Source: Mycoplasma sp. CAG:611
GTDB taxonomy: Bacteria; Bacillota_I; Bacilli_A; RF39; UBA660
NCBI GenBank assembly: GCA_000434175.1
Contig: HF999799.1
Location: forward strand, 1 to 30,954
Direction: 5' to 3'
Length of the DNA: 30,954 nt
Under the pieces are notes generated by a model that had not been told where the DNA came from, searched no databases, and saw nothing but the letters and a program-made list of their open reading frames with translations. A program made the translations under genes and the position numbers. Shown piece by piece: positions 8,189 to 17,160 of the stretch (position 1 is its first letter; each line of letters starts with the position of its first letter).

Positions 8189-9311
8189 AATAAAACAAGT
8201 AATAATTTTAGCAGCAGGAAGAAGCAGAAGAATGGAAAATTTAAGTAACAAAATACCAAAATGTTTATTTGAATACGATAATGAAAAAATAATATGTAGA
8301 TTAGTTAGACAAATTAAAAAGTATGGTGTTGAAAAAATTGTAATAACAGTAGGTTATAGGGCTGATTTAATGAAAAAAATATTTGCTGATGATCCAAATG
8401 TAATTTTAGTAAATAATACGATGTATGAAGAAGATGTTAACATTAATTCAATGAATTTAGCACTAAAACACATTGATGGTCCATGTGTTGTTTTTGAAGC
8501 AGATACAATTATGGAAGATTCGCTTGTTAAATATGTTTTAGGTTCTGATTTCGAGGGTAAATCTGTTTGGTTTACAAAAGGAAAATTTGTAGAACCACAA
8601 TATGGTGGAATATTAAAATCAGATAAATATGGTAAAGTAACAGATATTAGAATTATACCTACTTATCAAGCAAAATATAAAGGATATTCTAAATTATCAG
8701 GTTTAATGAGAATAAATAAAGAACAAATTGAATTATTTAAACAATTAGTAAATAAATATGCAAAATCTACAATAAAGCAATATTATTTAGTTCCATGGAT
8801 TGAAAATTTAGATAAACTTCCATGTTATGAAGGAGATATAAGTCATTTTGAGTTTTTTACTTTTAATAAACCAGAAGAGTATTATCAAGCATTAAATAAA
8901 AAAATAGGTCAAATTGAAAAAAATGTTAAATATGAATTAGTTGATATTTCCTTGCTTAAGCCAATAGAAGATTATGATAAAACAAGAGCTACAAGTTTAG
9001 AAAAAGAAATTTTAAATAAAGGTTTTTGGACTGTACCATTAATTGTTGAAAAAAAAGATTATATGATACTTGATGGTCATCATAGATTTGCTACTGCTAA
9101 AAAATTAGGATTAAAAAAAATTCCTGCTATTTTAGTAGATTATGATGATGTAGATGTTTGGACTCTTCGAAAAGAGTATCCAGTTAGTCAAAAACTTGTA
9201 AGAAAAAAGGTTGTTACTGATAAAAAAATATATCCATACAAAACTGTAAAACATAAATATTATTTTGAAATTCCTACTATTGAAAATTTAACTCTAGGAG
9301 AATTAAAATAA
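8181..9311 (+). CDS. Nucleotidyltransferase fused to ParB/SerK-like kinase domain
   Basis: 376 residues in two domains. Residues about 1-235 are a sugar-phosphate or LicC-type nucleotidyltransferase: IILAAGRSRRM...IPKCLFEY is the nucleotide-binding loop and FEADTIME supplies the metal-binding acid. Residues about 250-345 have the ParB/Srx fold of free serine kinases (SerK, SbnI): LLKPIEDYD with E263 where SerK has its catalytic Glu, then VPLIVEKKDYMILDGHHRFATAKKLG with D298-GHHR. Classical ParB has a GERR-type motif instead. Inference: one domain phosphorylates a small hydroxyl substrate such as serine and the other activates it with CTP or another NTP. I chose ATG 8181; a GTG at 8172 is also in frame. 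It overlaps DUF711 by one base (TAATG). The pair sits inside the polysaccharide locus. Confidence 0.82.
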   Translation: MNEIKQVIILAAGRSRRMENLSNKIPKCLFEYDNEKIICRLVRQIKKYGVEKIVITVGYRADLMKKIFADDPNVILVNNTMYEEDVNINSMNLALKHIDGPCVVFEADTIMEDSLVKYVLGSDFEGKSVWFTKGKFVEPQYGGILKSDKYGKVTDIRIIPTYQAKYKGYSKLSGLMRINKEQIELFKQLVNKYAKSTIKQYYLVPWIENLDKLPCYEGDISHFEFFTFNKPEEYYQALNKKIGQIEKNVKYELVDISLLKPIEDYDKTRATSLEKEILNKGFWTVPLIVEKKDYMILDGHHRFATAKKLGLKKIPAILVDYDDVDVWTLRKEYPVSQKLVRKKVVTDKKIYPYKTVKHKYYFEIPTIENLTLGELK

Positions 9312-10510
9312 TGATAAATATAAGATCAGTTACATGGATGCTTAATAGTGACTATAGTGAAAAGGAATTTGAAATAATAGAAAAAGTGAATCTGAAATTT
9401 GATAATTCAGAATTCTTTGTAAGAACAAAAAGGGCAACTTTACCTTGTATAAGTGAACCACTTAATTTAAAAAACATTGATTATCTAAATAGCCTATGTT
9501 TAACTCATGATATAAGATGGTTTAATATTCCAATAATTCCTAGTAACAATAAAAAAATATGGCAATTTGCTTATAATGTACTAAAAAATTATGAGCAATC
9601 TTTTGTTAACGTTTTAGCAGTACAAGATGGTAAAATTAATTATCAAATATTAGATGAATCATTAAAGTTAATAAAAAAAACATCTAATATAAGTATAAAT
9701 GGTAAAGATAATTTTAGACTTGGATTATCTGTAAATGTAAAACCAAATTGTCCTTTTTTTCCGTTTTCTATTTCTGATGGAAAATTTGGTTTTTCAATTG
9801 CTTTAGAGCTTACACAAGATATAAATATGATAATTTGTAATAATTCCAAACTTAATTTAAATGAGTTAAGAACAAATATTATTAATACTTTATATCCACA
9901 AATAAAGAAAATAGAAAAGCTTGCTAATGAAGAAGCTTTAAAATATAATATTGAATTTAAAGGATTTGACTTTTCGCTTGCTCCAATTATAGATGATAAT
10001 AATAATGGTAGTATTATTACAATTTTAAATTATTTAGGAGTTAATGATTTTTCTAAATCTGGTACTTTGTTTGCAACAGCTTATCTAACAAATATTTTAA
10101 AATATTTTTCATCAGAGTTTAAAAGTGTAGGATTTTCTGGAGTGATGTACTCTTTGCTTGAAGATGTTGAATTATGTAAGATAAATAATGAAATTGGTGT
10201 TGATATTGAGGATTTAATAAAGTTATCGACAATGTGTGGTTGTGGAATTGATATGATACCAATAAGTTGTGATGAAAAAGATAGTAATATTAAATCTACT
10301 TTTATGGACGTAATTGCTATATCAACTAGATTAAATAAACCTTTAGGAATAAGGATATTACCTATTCCAAGAGCTAGAAAAGGAGTACTTCATTATACTA
10401 ATTTTAATGAAGATGCTGATTTTATTTCTAATACTAAAGTTCTTACTCTTGCAACAAATGAGATAATTGAAAAGAATATAGATTATTTTGAGTTTTTAAA
10501 AATTAAATAG
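9311..10510 (+). CDS. DUF711 (UPF0210-like) family protein
   Basis: 399 residues. It begins MINIRSVTWML, as DUF711 proteins do, and carries the family blocks GFDFSLAPI, SGTLFATAYLTNILK, GFSGVMYSLLEDVEL, a Cys-rich stretch STMCGCGIDMIPI near residues 305-316, and a C-terminal DVIAISTRLNKPLGIRILPIP. I recognise the family from these. Its structures resemble the pyruvate-formate-lyase barrel, but no reaction is established to my knowledge. No signal peptide or membrane helix is visible. Translation is coupled to the nucleotidyltransferase fusion (1-base overlap, AGGAG upstream), which suggests that the two proteins act in one pathway. Confidence 0.88.
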   Translation: MINIRSVTWMLNSDYSEKEFEIIEKVNLKFDNSEFFVRTKRATLPCISEPLNLKNIDYLNSLCLTHDIRWFNIPIIPSNNKKIWQFAYNVLKNYEQSFVNVLAVQDGKINYQILDESLKLIKKTSNISINGKDNFRLGLSVNVKPNCPFFPFSISDGKFGFSIALELTQDINMIICNNSKLNLNELRTNIINTLYPQIKKIEKLANEEALKYNIEFKGFDFSLAPIIDDNNNGSIITILNYLGVNDFSKSGTLFATAYLTNILKYFSSEFKSVGFSGVMYSLLEDVELCKINNEIGVDIEDLIKLSTMCGCGIDMIPISCDEKDSNIKSTFMDVIAISTRLNKPLGIRILPIPRARKGVLHYTNFNEDADFISNTKVLTLATNEIIEKNIDYFEFLKIK

Positions 10511-10522
10511 GAGTTGGTAACA

Positions 10523-12049
10523 TTGAAAAGAAAAACACAAACTATTAAAAATGTTTTATCATATTTAATACCATATTTTATAATAGCAATTTTAGGATTT
10601 GTAAAACTTAAATATCTTTTATCGGGCTTAGGAGTTGAAATATATGCTTTAAATCAGCTATTTATACAAATATTTGCTTATATTTCAATTTTAGAGGGTG
10701 GAATAGGAGTATTAATAACGCAAGCTTATTATAAATATTTTGCAGATGAAAATATAGATAAAAATAAAATTGTTTCAATATTTATTGCATCAAAAAAAAT
10801 ACTTAATAAAATAGCTACATTGATGATAATAATTGGAATAGTCGTATCTTTCTTTTTAAATATTTTGACAAATAATAGTTTAAGTTTAATATATATGCAA
10901 TTTTTATTTATTTTATATATCGTAAGAAGCGCAATTGAATATTTTATGTTTGCTCCTAGATTTGTCTTGATGGCAAATCAAGAGGTGTATAAAATTAATA
11001 TTACTTTAAATATATATAAAATTGTCGAAGCAATTGTAGAAATTATTTTATTAATTTATAAACAAAACTATGCATTAATTTTAATATTTACTATATGTAT
11101 TAGATTTTTTGCATATTTTATGGCTAATAGAAAAGTGTATAAAAAATTTCCTTGGCTTAAAACAATTAATCCTACAGAAACATATAATTTTGATACAAAG
11201 GGAATATCAGCTATTGTATCTATAAAAGTTGTCGGAGCTGTAAATGATAATACAGATATTTTACTAATTTCTTCATTTTTGACACCTATGGCAGTTACTA
11301 TTTATTCATCATATAATTATATTGTTAAATTTTTAAATGATATTGTCATTCAAATTGGAAATGGAACTGTAGCAAGTTTTGGAAATGTTATTTATGGAAA
11401 AGATTCGAAAGATAAAGAAATAAATGTTTTTGAAAAGATTAATACATTTTTCCTATTTGCTGCAACTTTCTTCTTTATAGCACTTTTATTCTCAATAGAC
11501 AAATTTGTTATACTTTGGATAGGCAAAGAGTCTTTGATATCAAAAGTAGGGTTAATATCTATGCTTGTAATAATGTATATATCAATAGTATTAAAACCAT
11601 TTACTATGGTTAGAGATTCTATAGGATTGTTTAAGGAATTTAAAAAAGTTGCGATTTTTGAAGCTGTGATTAATGCCTTGTTGTCATTTGTATTTATTCT
11701 AAAGTTTAAAAAATTAGAAGTTGTTTTATATGCCACTATTATTGCTAGATTATTAACTACTATGTGGTATTATCCAAAATATATTTATAAAAATATATTT
11801 AATATATCAATTTTAAATTATCTAAAAAAGAATTTGTTAAATATTTTTTCAATTGTAATATTTTCATTTATAATAGCTTTTATAAATAAATATGTTTTAG
11901 TTACAAATTATTTTAATTGGTTTTTATATTCATTAGTTTTTTGCATTATATTATTACTATTCCTTATACTAATGTATTACCTATTTGATAATAGTTTTAG
12001 AGAACTTATTAAAGACTTTAAAGAAATGATATTTAAAAGAAAGGAGTAA
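10523..12049 (+). CDS. Wzx-type polysaccharide flippase
   Basis: 508-residue protein with about 12-14 predicted membrane segments, typical of the MATE-like polysaccharide transporter (PST/Wzx) family. It begins KNVLSYLIPYFIIAILGFVK and includes the loop NDNTDILLISSFL with YSSYNYIVKFL, a common flippase segment. It probably moves undecaprenyl-diphosphate-linked oligosaccharide to the outer face. I chose the TTG at 10523 (MKRKTQTIK) because TAGGAG at 10508-10513 is 9 bases upstream; the TTG at 10514 is too close to it. The gene lies between DUF711 and a sugar acetyltransferase with almost no spacing, so it is part of the operon. Confidence 0.88.
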   Translation: MKRKTQTIKNVLSYLIPYFIIAILGFVKLKYLLSGLGVEIYALNQLFIQIFAYISILEGGIGVLITQAYYKYFADENIDKNKIVSIFIASKKILNKIATLMIIIGIVVSFFLNILTNNSLSLIYMQFLFILYIVRSAIEYFMFAPRFVLMANQEVYKINITLNIYKIVEAIVEIILLIYKQNYALILIFTICIRFFAYFMANRKVYKKFPWLKTINPTETYNFDTKGISAIVSIKVVGAVNDNTDILLISSFLTPMAVTIYSSYNYIVKFLNDIVIQIGNGTVASFGNVIYGKDSKDKEINVFEKINTFFLFAATFFFIALLFSIDKFVILWIGKESLISKVGLISMLVIMYISIVLKPFTMVRDSIGLFKEFKKVAIFEAVINALLSFVFILKFKKLEVVLYATIIARLLTTMWYYPKYIYKNIFNISILNYLKKNLLNIFSIVIFSFIIAFINKYVLVTNYFNWFLYSLVFCIILLLFLILMYYLFDNSFRELIKDFKEMIFKRKE

Positions 12050-12055
12050 AATAGT

Positions 12056-12577
12056 ATGAAAAAAGTATTAAGACCTATTTGTTATTTTTTATATTATTTA
12101 ATAGCTAAACATTTACCTGAATCTCATTCTATATTTTCTTTAGGAATTAGTGGTAAAATTAGAACACTTTTAACTAGAGGAATAATTGATAGTTGTGGTA
12201 AAAGTGTAGATATAGAGAAAAATGCTAAGTTTTCTCCTCATATAAAAATAGGACATCATTCTGGTCTTGGAATAAATTCATTAATTCAAGAAAATGTAGA
12301 AATAGGCAATTATGTTATGATGGGACCTAATGTAAGTATTTATACCAAAAACCATAAAACATCTTTAGAAAAACCAATGATTTTTCAAGGATTTGAAGAA
12401 GCTAAAAAAGTAATAATTAAAGATGATGTTTGGATAGGATCAAATGTTATAATATTGCCAGGAGTAACAATAGAAAGTGGAGCAATAATCGGAGCAGGTA
12501 GTGTTGTTACAAAAGATGTTTTAAAAAATACAATAGTTGCAGGTAATCCTGCTAAAGTAATAAAAGAAAGAAAGTAA
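12056..12577 (+). CDS. Hexapeptide-repeat acetyltransferase
   Basis: 173-residue left-handed beta-helix acyltransferase of the WbbJ/CysE/LacA class. Hexapeptide repeats run from about residue 55 (VDIEKNAKFSPHIKIGHHSGLGINSLI) through VEIGNYVMMGPNVSIYTKNHK to VIIKDDVWIGSNVIILPGVTI and IIGAGSVVTKDV, ending AGNPAKVIKERK, the standard end of sugar O-acetyltransferases. The His in NHK is the position of the catalytic base in related enzymes. It likely acetylates a sugar of the repeat unit using acetyl-CoA. The ribosome binding site AAAGGAG overlaps the end of the flippase gene. Confidence 0.9.
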   Translation: MKKVLRPICYFLYYLIAKHLPESHSIFSLGISGKIRTLLTRGIIDSCGKSVDIEKNAKFSPHIKIGHHSGLGINSLIQENVEIGNYVMMGPNVSIYTKNHKTSLEKPMIFQGFEEAKKVIIKDDVWIGSNVIILPGVTIESGAIIGAGSVVTKDVLKNTIVAGNPAKVIKERK

Positions 12578-12589
12578 TATGGTGAAGTT

Positions 12590-13762
12590 ATGAAAATTTA
12601 TATTTTAATGCCTACTTATAATGATAGTAGTACAATTGTTTATTCACTTGATTCAATATTAAGTCAAAATTATAAAAATTATGAAATAATAATCGTGGAT
12701 GATGGTTCGACTGATGATACGAAAAAAGTAATAAATAATTATAAGAAAAAATATGATAAAGATAATAAAATAAAATATATCTATCAAGAAAACAAGGATC
12801 AACTTAATGCTTTAAAAACAGCATGTAACTACATTAAAGAAAAAAATTCTTTAGTTTATATTTTACATTCTGATGATTTATTAGATAACCCTGATGTTTT
12901 AAAAAAAGCAATTAATTATATGAAAAACAATAATTATGATGCAATCATATCAAATGTCGATACTATTGATGGAAATGGTAATTTATCAGGTAAAATAAAG
13001 ATAAATAAATATATTAATAAAAAATATATTATGCCATTACAGTTATTATGGCTTGGGAGAAATCTTTATATTGATTTTGGTTTTTTTAGAACAAATATTT
13101 TTCTTAATCAAGTATATAATAATTATTTAACATGGAATGGACCATTTTGGTTAGATTTAGATTCTAAGAGTATTTTAAATGTTAAAAATGTTGATTTTAA
13201 TTTTTTTAAATATAGAGTGTTTGAAGAAAATTATATCAATAATGATTTAGGAAAACTATGTGTTATAAATGGTGAAATAAGGGTAGTGACAAGACTTTTA
13301 AATTATTATTATATCCCATTTTACAAAGTTCAGTTTTATATGTATAGATTATTTAATAAAATAAAAATAAATAAATTATTTAAACCATTTTACTTTAATA
13401 AAGAAGCAAAAAATAAAAAAGAAGTAATAAAATTTTTTTTGCGAAAAAGATTTACAGATATTGAAATAACAAATAATTTGTATTTAAATGCAATAGATAA
13501 TTTTTACTCAAAAAATACTAGTAGAACAATTGTAATAGATGAAATACCAGATGATTTACCAATTTATTTAGGAAGTGATCTAAGAACATTTAATAAAAAA
13601 ATTATAGAAAACAAATTAGAAGAATTTTATGTTAATTTTTTAAACGAAATGCAAATAGGTTTTGATAAAATAATAATAAATGAAAAATATAAAGAAAAGA
13701 TAACAAATATTGTTAAATTTTTATCAATATATGGTAGCGTTGAAATTGTATTTAAAAAATAG
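12590..13762 (+). CDS. Family 2 glycosyltransferase with unrecognised C-terminal region
   Basis: 390 residues. Residues 1-about 220 form a GT-A domain: MKIYILMPTYNDSSTIVYSLDSIL, then VDDGSTDDT and LHSDDLLD (the DXD-like metal site). WNGPFWLDLDS and the residues after it would complete the acceptor side. Residues about 230-300 are basic and aromatic and could sit at the membrane. The last 90 residues (TIVIDEIPDDLPIYLGSDL... FDKIIINEKYKEK) are not something I recognise and may be a small alpha/beta domain. It would add one sugar of the repeat unit. It starts 12 bases after the acetyltransferase stop. Confidence 0.87.
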   Translation: MKIYILMPTYNDSSTIVYSLDSILSQNYKNYEIIIVDDGSTDDTKKVINNYKKKYDKDNKIKYIYQENKDQLNALKTACNYIKEKNSLVYILHSDDLLDNPDVLKKAINYMKNNNYDAIISNVDTIDGNGNLSGKIKINKYINKKYIMPLQLLWLGRNLYIDFGFFRTNIFLNQVYNNYLTWNGPFWLDLDSKSILNVKNVDFNFFKYRVFEENYINNDLGKLCVINGEIRVVTRLLNYYYIPFYKVQFYMYRLFNKIKINKLFKPFYFNKEAKNKKEVIKFFLRKRFTDIEITNNLYLNAIDNFYSKNTSRTIVIDEIPDDLPIYLGSDLRTFNKKIIENKLEEFYVNFLNEMQIGFDKIIINEKYKEKITNIVKFLSIYGSVEIVFKK

Positions 13763-13776
13763 TTAGGAGTAGACAT

Positions 13777-16455
13777 ATGAAAGATAAAATAATTAAAAAT
13801 AATATATTATTAAAAATACTTACAATTTTTGTTTTATTACAGCCATTTTTAGATACATACATTTTATTTGATGCAAGTTTCACAGGAGAAATTGGCTTTT
13901 CTCCATCAACACTTATTAGATATTTGTTTATAATGGTGTTGGCAATTTTATTTGTATTTACTATTAAATCTAAGAAAAAATATGTTTATTATCTAGTATA
14001 TGGATTAATGGTAATAGTTTATGTTATCCTTCATCATTATTATTGTTTAAACATGACAACATTATTTCCTAATAATTTTAATTATTCATTAATGCAAGAA
14101 ATAGAATATATAATTAGGTTAACAGTTCCACTTGTTTTAATCATTATTGCATCTAATTTAAATATAAATAAAAGGTTATTTAATAATGTTTGTATATGGA
14201 TTTCTTTAATTATTTCTAGTATTATTGTAATAACTAATATATTTAAAATATCAATTGGAGCATATTATACACAAACAGTTCAATATAATATATTTGATTG
14301 GTTTAATGGAATACATAACAGTGTTAGTTTTATGTATACTGCCACTAGAGGATATTTTAATTATGCAAATTTAATTAGTAGTTTACTTTTTGGACTTACT
14401 ATATATATTTTATATTTAGTTATAAGTGAATGTAATTTTAAAAATAGTATTTGTTTGATATTAAATTTTTTCGCTATGTTTATGTTGGGTACTAAAGTTG
14501 CTACTCTTGGAATGTTAATTTGTTTGATTATTATGATTTTATGTTATTTTTTCTTTATAATAATTAAAAAAGAAAGATTTGTTTTAAAACCATTTATTAT
14601 TATCGTAGTTCTTATAGGTTTATGGTTTGTAATTTATCCTTATTCACCTTGTTATAATAGATTAAATGGAAATAATAATGATAACAATAAAAATAATGAA
14701 GTAATTGAAGATGGAAAATTTAATAAATTTTTATTAACATTAAATTCTTTATCAGAATATGATAAAATTAATTATTCTAAAACATTTATTAAAGAAAATT
14801 ATAAGTATTTTGGAATTAGAAAAGATTATATGTTTAAAAAATATTCATATGAGTATGATCCATTATTTTGGATAGAAATGTATAACGAAGATACTTTTAA
14901 TAAAAAAGATAATAGATTTATTGCCGAAAAAGTTTTACAAAGAATTGAACAAAATAATACTAATAATAAGACAGGAGTAAAACTATTTGGTGAAGGGTAT
15001 TCAAGAATGACTAATACAATTTATCTTGAAAAAGATTTTTTATCACAATATTATACAATTGGGATAATAGGAATATTATTATTTATATTACCTTATATAC
15101 TTATACCTTTTGTTTCTTTATTTTATATTTTATTTAATAGAAAATATTTTACATTTGAAAATATAAGTATAATTATTTGTATTTTTGCTAGTTTAGCAGG
15201 AGCATATTTTTGTGGAAATACTTTAGATGGACTTACTTGGTCTATTATATATTCATTTATATTTGGATATTTAATAAGTAAACTTTTTAAGAAAAACGAA
15301 AAAAAATTAGATGAAAAAAAGATTACAATTGTAGCATTACATCTTGGAACAGGTGGCGTTGAAAAATATATATCTTCTTTATGTAGTATGTTAGAAGACA
15401 ATTATAAAATAAATATAATTTCATCATATAAAGTAAGTAATACTCCAGGTTTTTATTTTAGTAATAAAATAAACATTAAATATTTAATTAACGATAGACC
15501 ATATAAGAATGAATTTATTAAAGCTGTTAAAGATTTTAATATTAAAGATATTATGAAATATGGTTATAAAAATTTAAAAATATTAATATTAAAGCCTATA
15601 AAAGAATATAAAGAAATAGAAAAAATAGATAGTAAATATGTTATAACAACATTATTTCATAATAAAATAGTTAGTGATGTTTTAGATGAAAACTATATAA
15701 AAATAGCAACTGAACATAATTATCATAATAATAATAAACAGTATATAAATAAGGTTATTACTTCTTGTAGAAATAGTGATTATTTAGTTTGTGTTTCTAA
15801 CGAATTAAAAGATTTTTATAAAGGAAAATTAAAAAACTTTAAAACCAAAGTTGTATATATTCAAAATGTAATTGATAAATTACCAATTATTAAAAAAGAA
15901 CATAATAAAAACACATTAATAGCGGTAGGAAGACTTGCTAGAGAAAAAGGTTTTGGTGATTTGATTGATATAGTTAATATAATAAAAAATGATATTCCAA
16001 ATATTAAAGTCAATATAGTTGGAGATGGATATGAAAAAGAGGAATTAGAAAATAAAATCATTAATTTAAATTTAGAAAAAAATATATTTTTATTAGGAAA
16101 GAAAACATTTGAAGAAGTTGAAAGTTTGATGCAAGAAAGCTATATATATTTAATGACTAGTTATACAGAATCATTTGGGCTTGTTTTAATCGAAGCTATG
16201 AGTAATAAAATATGTTGTATTGGTTTTGATACTTCTGCTGGAGCTAGAGAGATATTAAAAGATGAAAATGGAATTTTAATTGAAAATAGAGATAAAAGTT
16301 TATTTGCACAAAAAGTTGTCGAATTAATAAACGATGATAAAAAATACAATTTAATTTGCAATAATGCATATAAATATTGTAAAATATATTTAGCTAGTAA
16401 TGTTAAAAATAGTTGGCTAGAATTATTGGAGTGTAAAAATGAAAAAATATTTTGA
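13777..16455 (+). CDS. O-antigen polymerase/ligase-like membrane domain fused to GT4 glycosyltransferase
   Basis: 892 residues with two unrelated halves. Residues 1-about 505 are a polytopic membrane region with some 10-12 hydrophobic segments and a large external loop (roughly 300-420). Together with KVATLGMLICLI and TRGYFNYANL, this resembles Wzy polymerases and O-antigen ligases. Residues about 514-892 are a GT-B family 4 glycosyltransferase: ITIVALHLGTGGVEKYISSL, CVSNELKDFY, IAVGRLAREKGFGDLIDI, VGDGYEKEEL and the E798-x7-E806 motif in TESFGLVLIEAM. Such a fusion would couple a cytoplasmic sugar addition to export-side polymerisation. No frameshift or spacer suggests two fused ORFs by error. 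tagA starts 17 bases before its stop. Confidence 0.88.
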   Translation: MKDKIIKNNILLKILTIFVLLQPFLDTYILFDASFTGEIGFSPSTLIRYLFIMVLAILFVFTIKSKKKYVYYLVYGLMVIVYVILHHYYCLNMTTLFPNNFNYSLMQEIEYIIRLTVPLVLIIIASNLNINKRLFNNVCIWISLIISSIIVITNIFKISIGAYYTQTVQYNIFDWFNGIHNSVSFMYTATRGYFNYANLISSLLFGLTIYILYLVISECNFKNSICLILNFFAMFMLGTKVATLGMLICLIIMILCYFFFIIIKKERFVLKPFIIIVVLIGLWFVIYPYSPCYNRLNGNNNDNNKNNEVIEDGKFNKFLLTLNSLSEYDKINYSKTFIKENYKYFGIRKDYMFKKYSYEYDPLFWIEMYNEDTFNKKDNRFIAEKVLQRIEQNNTNNKTGVKLFGEGYSRMTNTIYLEKDFLSQYYTIGIIGILLFILPYILIPFVSLFYILFNRKYFTFENISIIICIFASLAGAYFCGNTLDGLTWSIIYSFIFGYLISKLFKKNEKKLDEKKITIVALHLGTGGVEKYISSLCSMLEDNYKINIISSYKVSNTPGFYFSNKINIKYLINDRPYKNEFIKAVKDFNIKDIMKYGYKNLKILILKPIKEYKEIEKIDSKYVITTLFHNKIVSDVLDENYIKIATEHNYHNNNKQYINKVITSCRNSDYLVCVSNELKDFYKGKLKNFKTKVVYIQNVIDKLPIIKKEHNKNTLIAVGRLAREKGFGDLIDIVNIIKNDIPNIKVNIVGDGYEKEELENKIINLNLEKNIFLLGKKTFEEVESLMQESYIYLMTSYTESFGLVLIEAMSNKICCIGFDTSAGAREILKDENGILIENRDKSLFAQKVVELINDDKKYNLICNNAYKYCKIYLASNVKNSWLELLECKNEKIF

Positions 16456-17152
16456 AAGAATTTATAATAAAGGTATTGATAGTTTTTATGATGAATTAAA
16501 AGAATCACTAAAAAGTAATAAAAAAAGCTTTATCGTAACTGCTAATCCTGAAACATTTATGTATGGGGAAAAAGATGAGGTTATTAATAATATAATACTT
16601 GATAAAAAAACTATTGTTGTTCCCGATGGAATAGGTATTGTTAAGGCAAGTAATATGCTTGGTTATAATATTAAAGAAAGAATACCAGGAATTGATATAG
16701 CAACAAAATTACTTGAATATGGAAATGAATTAAATAAAACAATATATTTTTTTGGAGCTAAAAAAGAAGTTGTTGAAAAATTAGTAGAAAAAGTAAAAAA
16801 AGATTATCCAAATTTAAAAATAATTGGATATACTGATGGATATGTAACTAATAAAGATCAAATTATGGATAATATAAGTAAGTTATCACCTGATATTGTT
16901 TTAGTAGCACTTGGTATTCCTTATCAAGAAAAATTAATTTATAATAATCTTGATAAGTTTAAAAAAGGTATTTTTGTTGGTGTTGGTGGTTCATTTGACG
17001 TATTAAGTGGATGTAAAAAAAGAGCTCCTAAAATATTTATCAAAACCAATACAGAATGGTTATATAGAATAATAAAAGAACCAAAAAGAATTAAAAGATT
17101 TTATAATAGTAATGTTAAATTTCTATTTAAAATTAAAAAAATAGATAAGTGA
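16439..17152 (+). CDS. tagA: WecG/TagA/CpsF family glycosyltransferase
   Basis: 237 residues of the GT26 family. Signatures are TANPETFMYGEK, VVPDGIGIVKASNMLG, ERIPGIDIATKLLE, YFFGAKKEVVEKL and the block VALGIPYQEKLIY...GIFVGVGGSFDVLSGCKKRAP, followed by a basic amphipathic tail (EWLYRIIKEPKRIKRF) that anchors TagA at the membrane. TagA adds ManNAc to undecaprenyl-diphosphate-GlcNAc, forming the linkage unit of wall teichoic acid. The gene for the donor-making epimerase, mnaA, is immediately downstream, which supports this assignment over the ManNAcUA-specific WecG. GGAG lies 9 bases before ATG 16439, inside the preceding gene. Confidence 0.92.
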   Translation: MKKYFERIYNKGIDSFYDELKESLKSNKKSFIVTANPETFMYGEKDEVINNIILDKKTIVVPDGIGIVKASNMLGYNIKERIPGIDIATKLLEYGNELNKTIYFFGAKKEVVEKLVEKVKKDYPNLKIIGYTDGYVTNKDQIMDNISKLSPDIVLVALGIPYQEKLIYNNLDKFKKGIFVGVGGSFDVLSGCKKRAPKIFIKTNTEWLYRIIKEPKRIKRFYNSNVKFLFKIKKIDK

Positions 17153-17160
17153 GGTATAAA

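Noticed and set aside
8900..9311. True ParB chromosome-partition domain in the fusion protein
   Set aside because: The motif is DGHHR with a catalytic-type Glu upstream, as in free serine kinases, and not the GERR motif of ParB; there is no DNA-binding helix-turn-helix domain after it.
14650..14715. Asn/Asp-rich low-complexity stretch in the polymerase-GT4 fusion as a repeat element
   Set aside because: The AAT/GAT codons reflect extreme AT bias in a surface loop; there is no regular unit.
16161..16508. Minus-strand open frame inside the GT4 and tagA genes
   Set aside because: It is antisense to strong coding sequence and its hydrophobic translation is the usual mirror of AT-rich coding DNA. 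The same applies to minus-strand frames at 6276, 9643, 11392, 15123, 15861, 17996, 26672 and 30409, and to the plus-strand frame at 21965.
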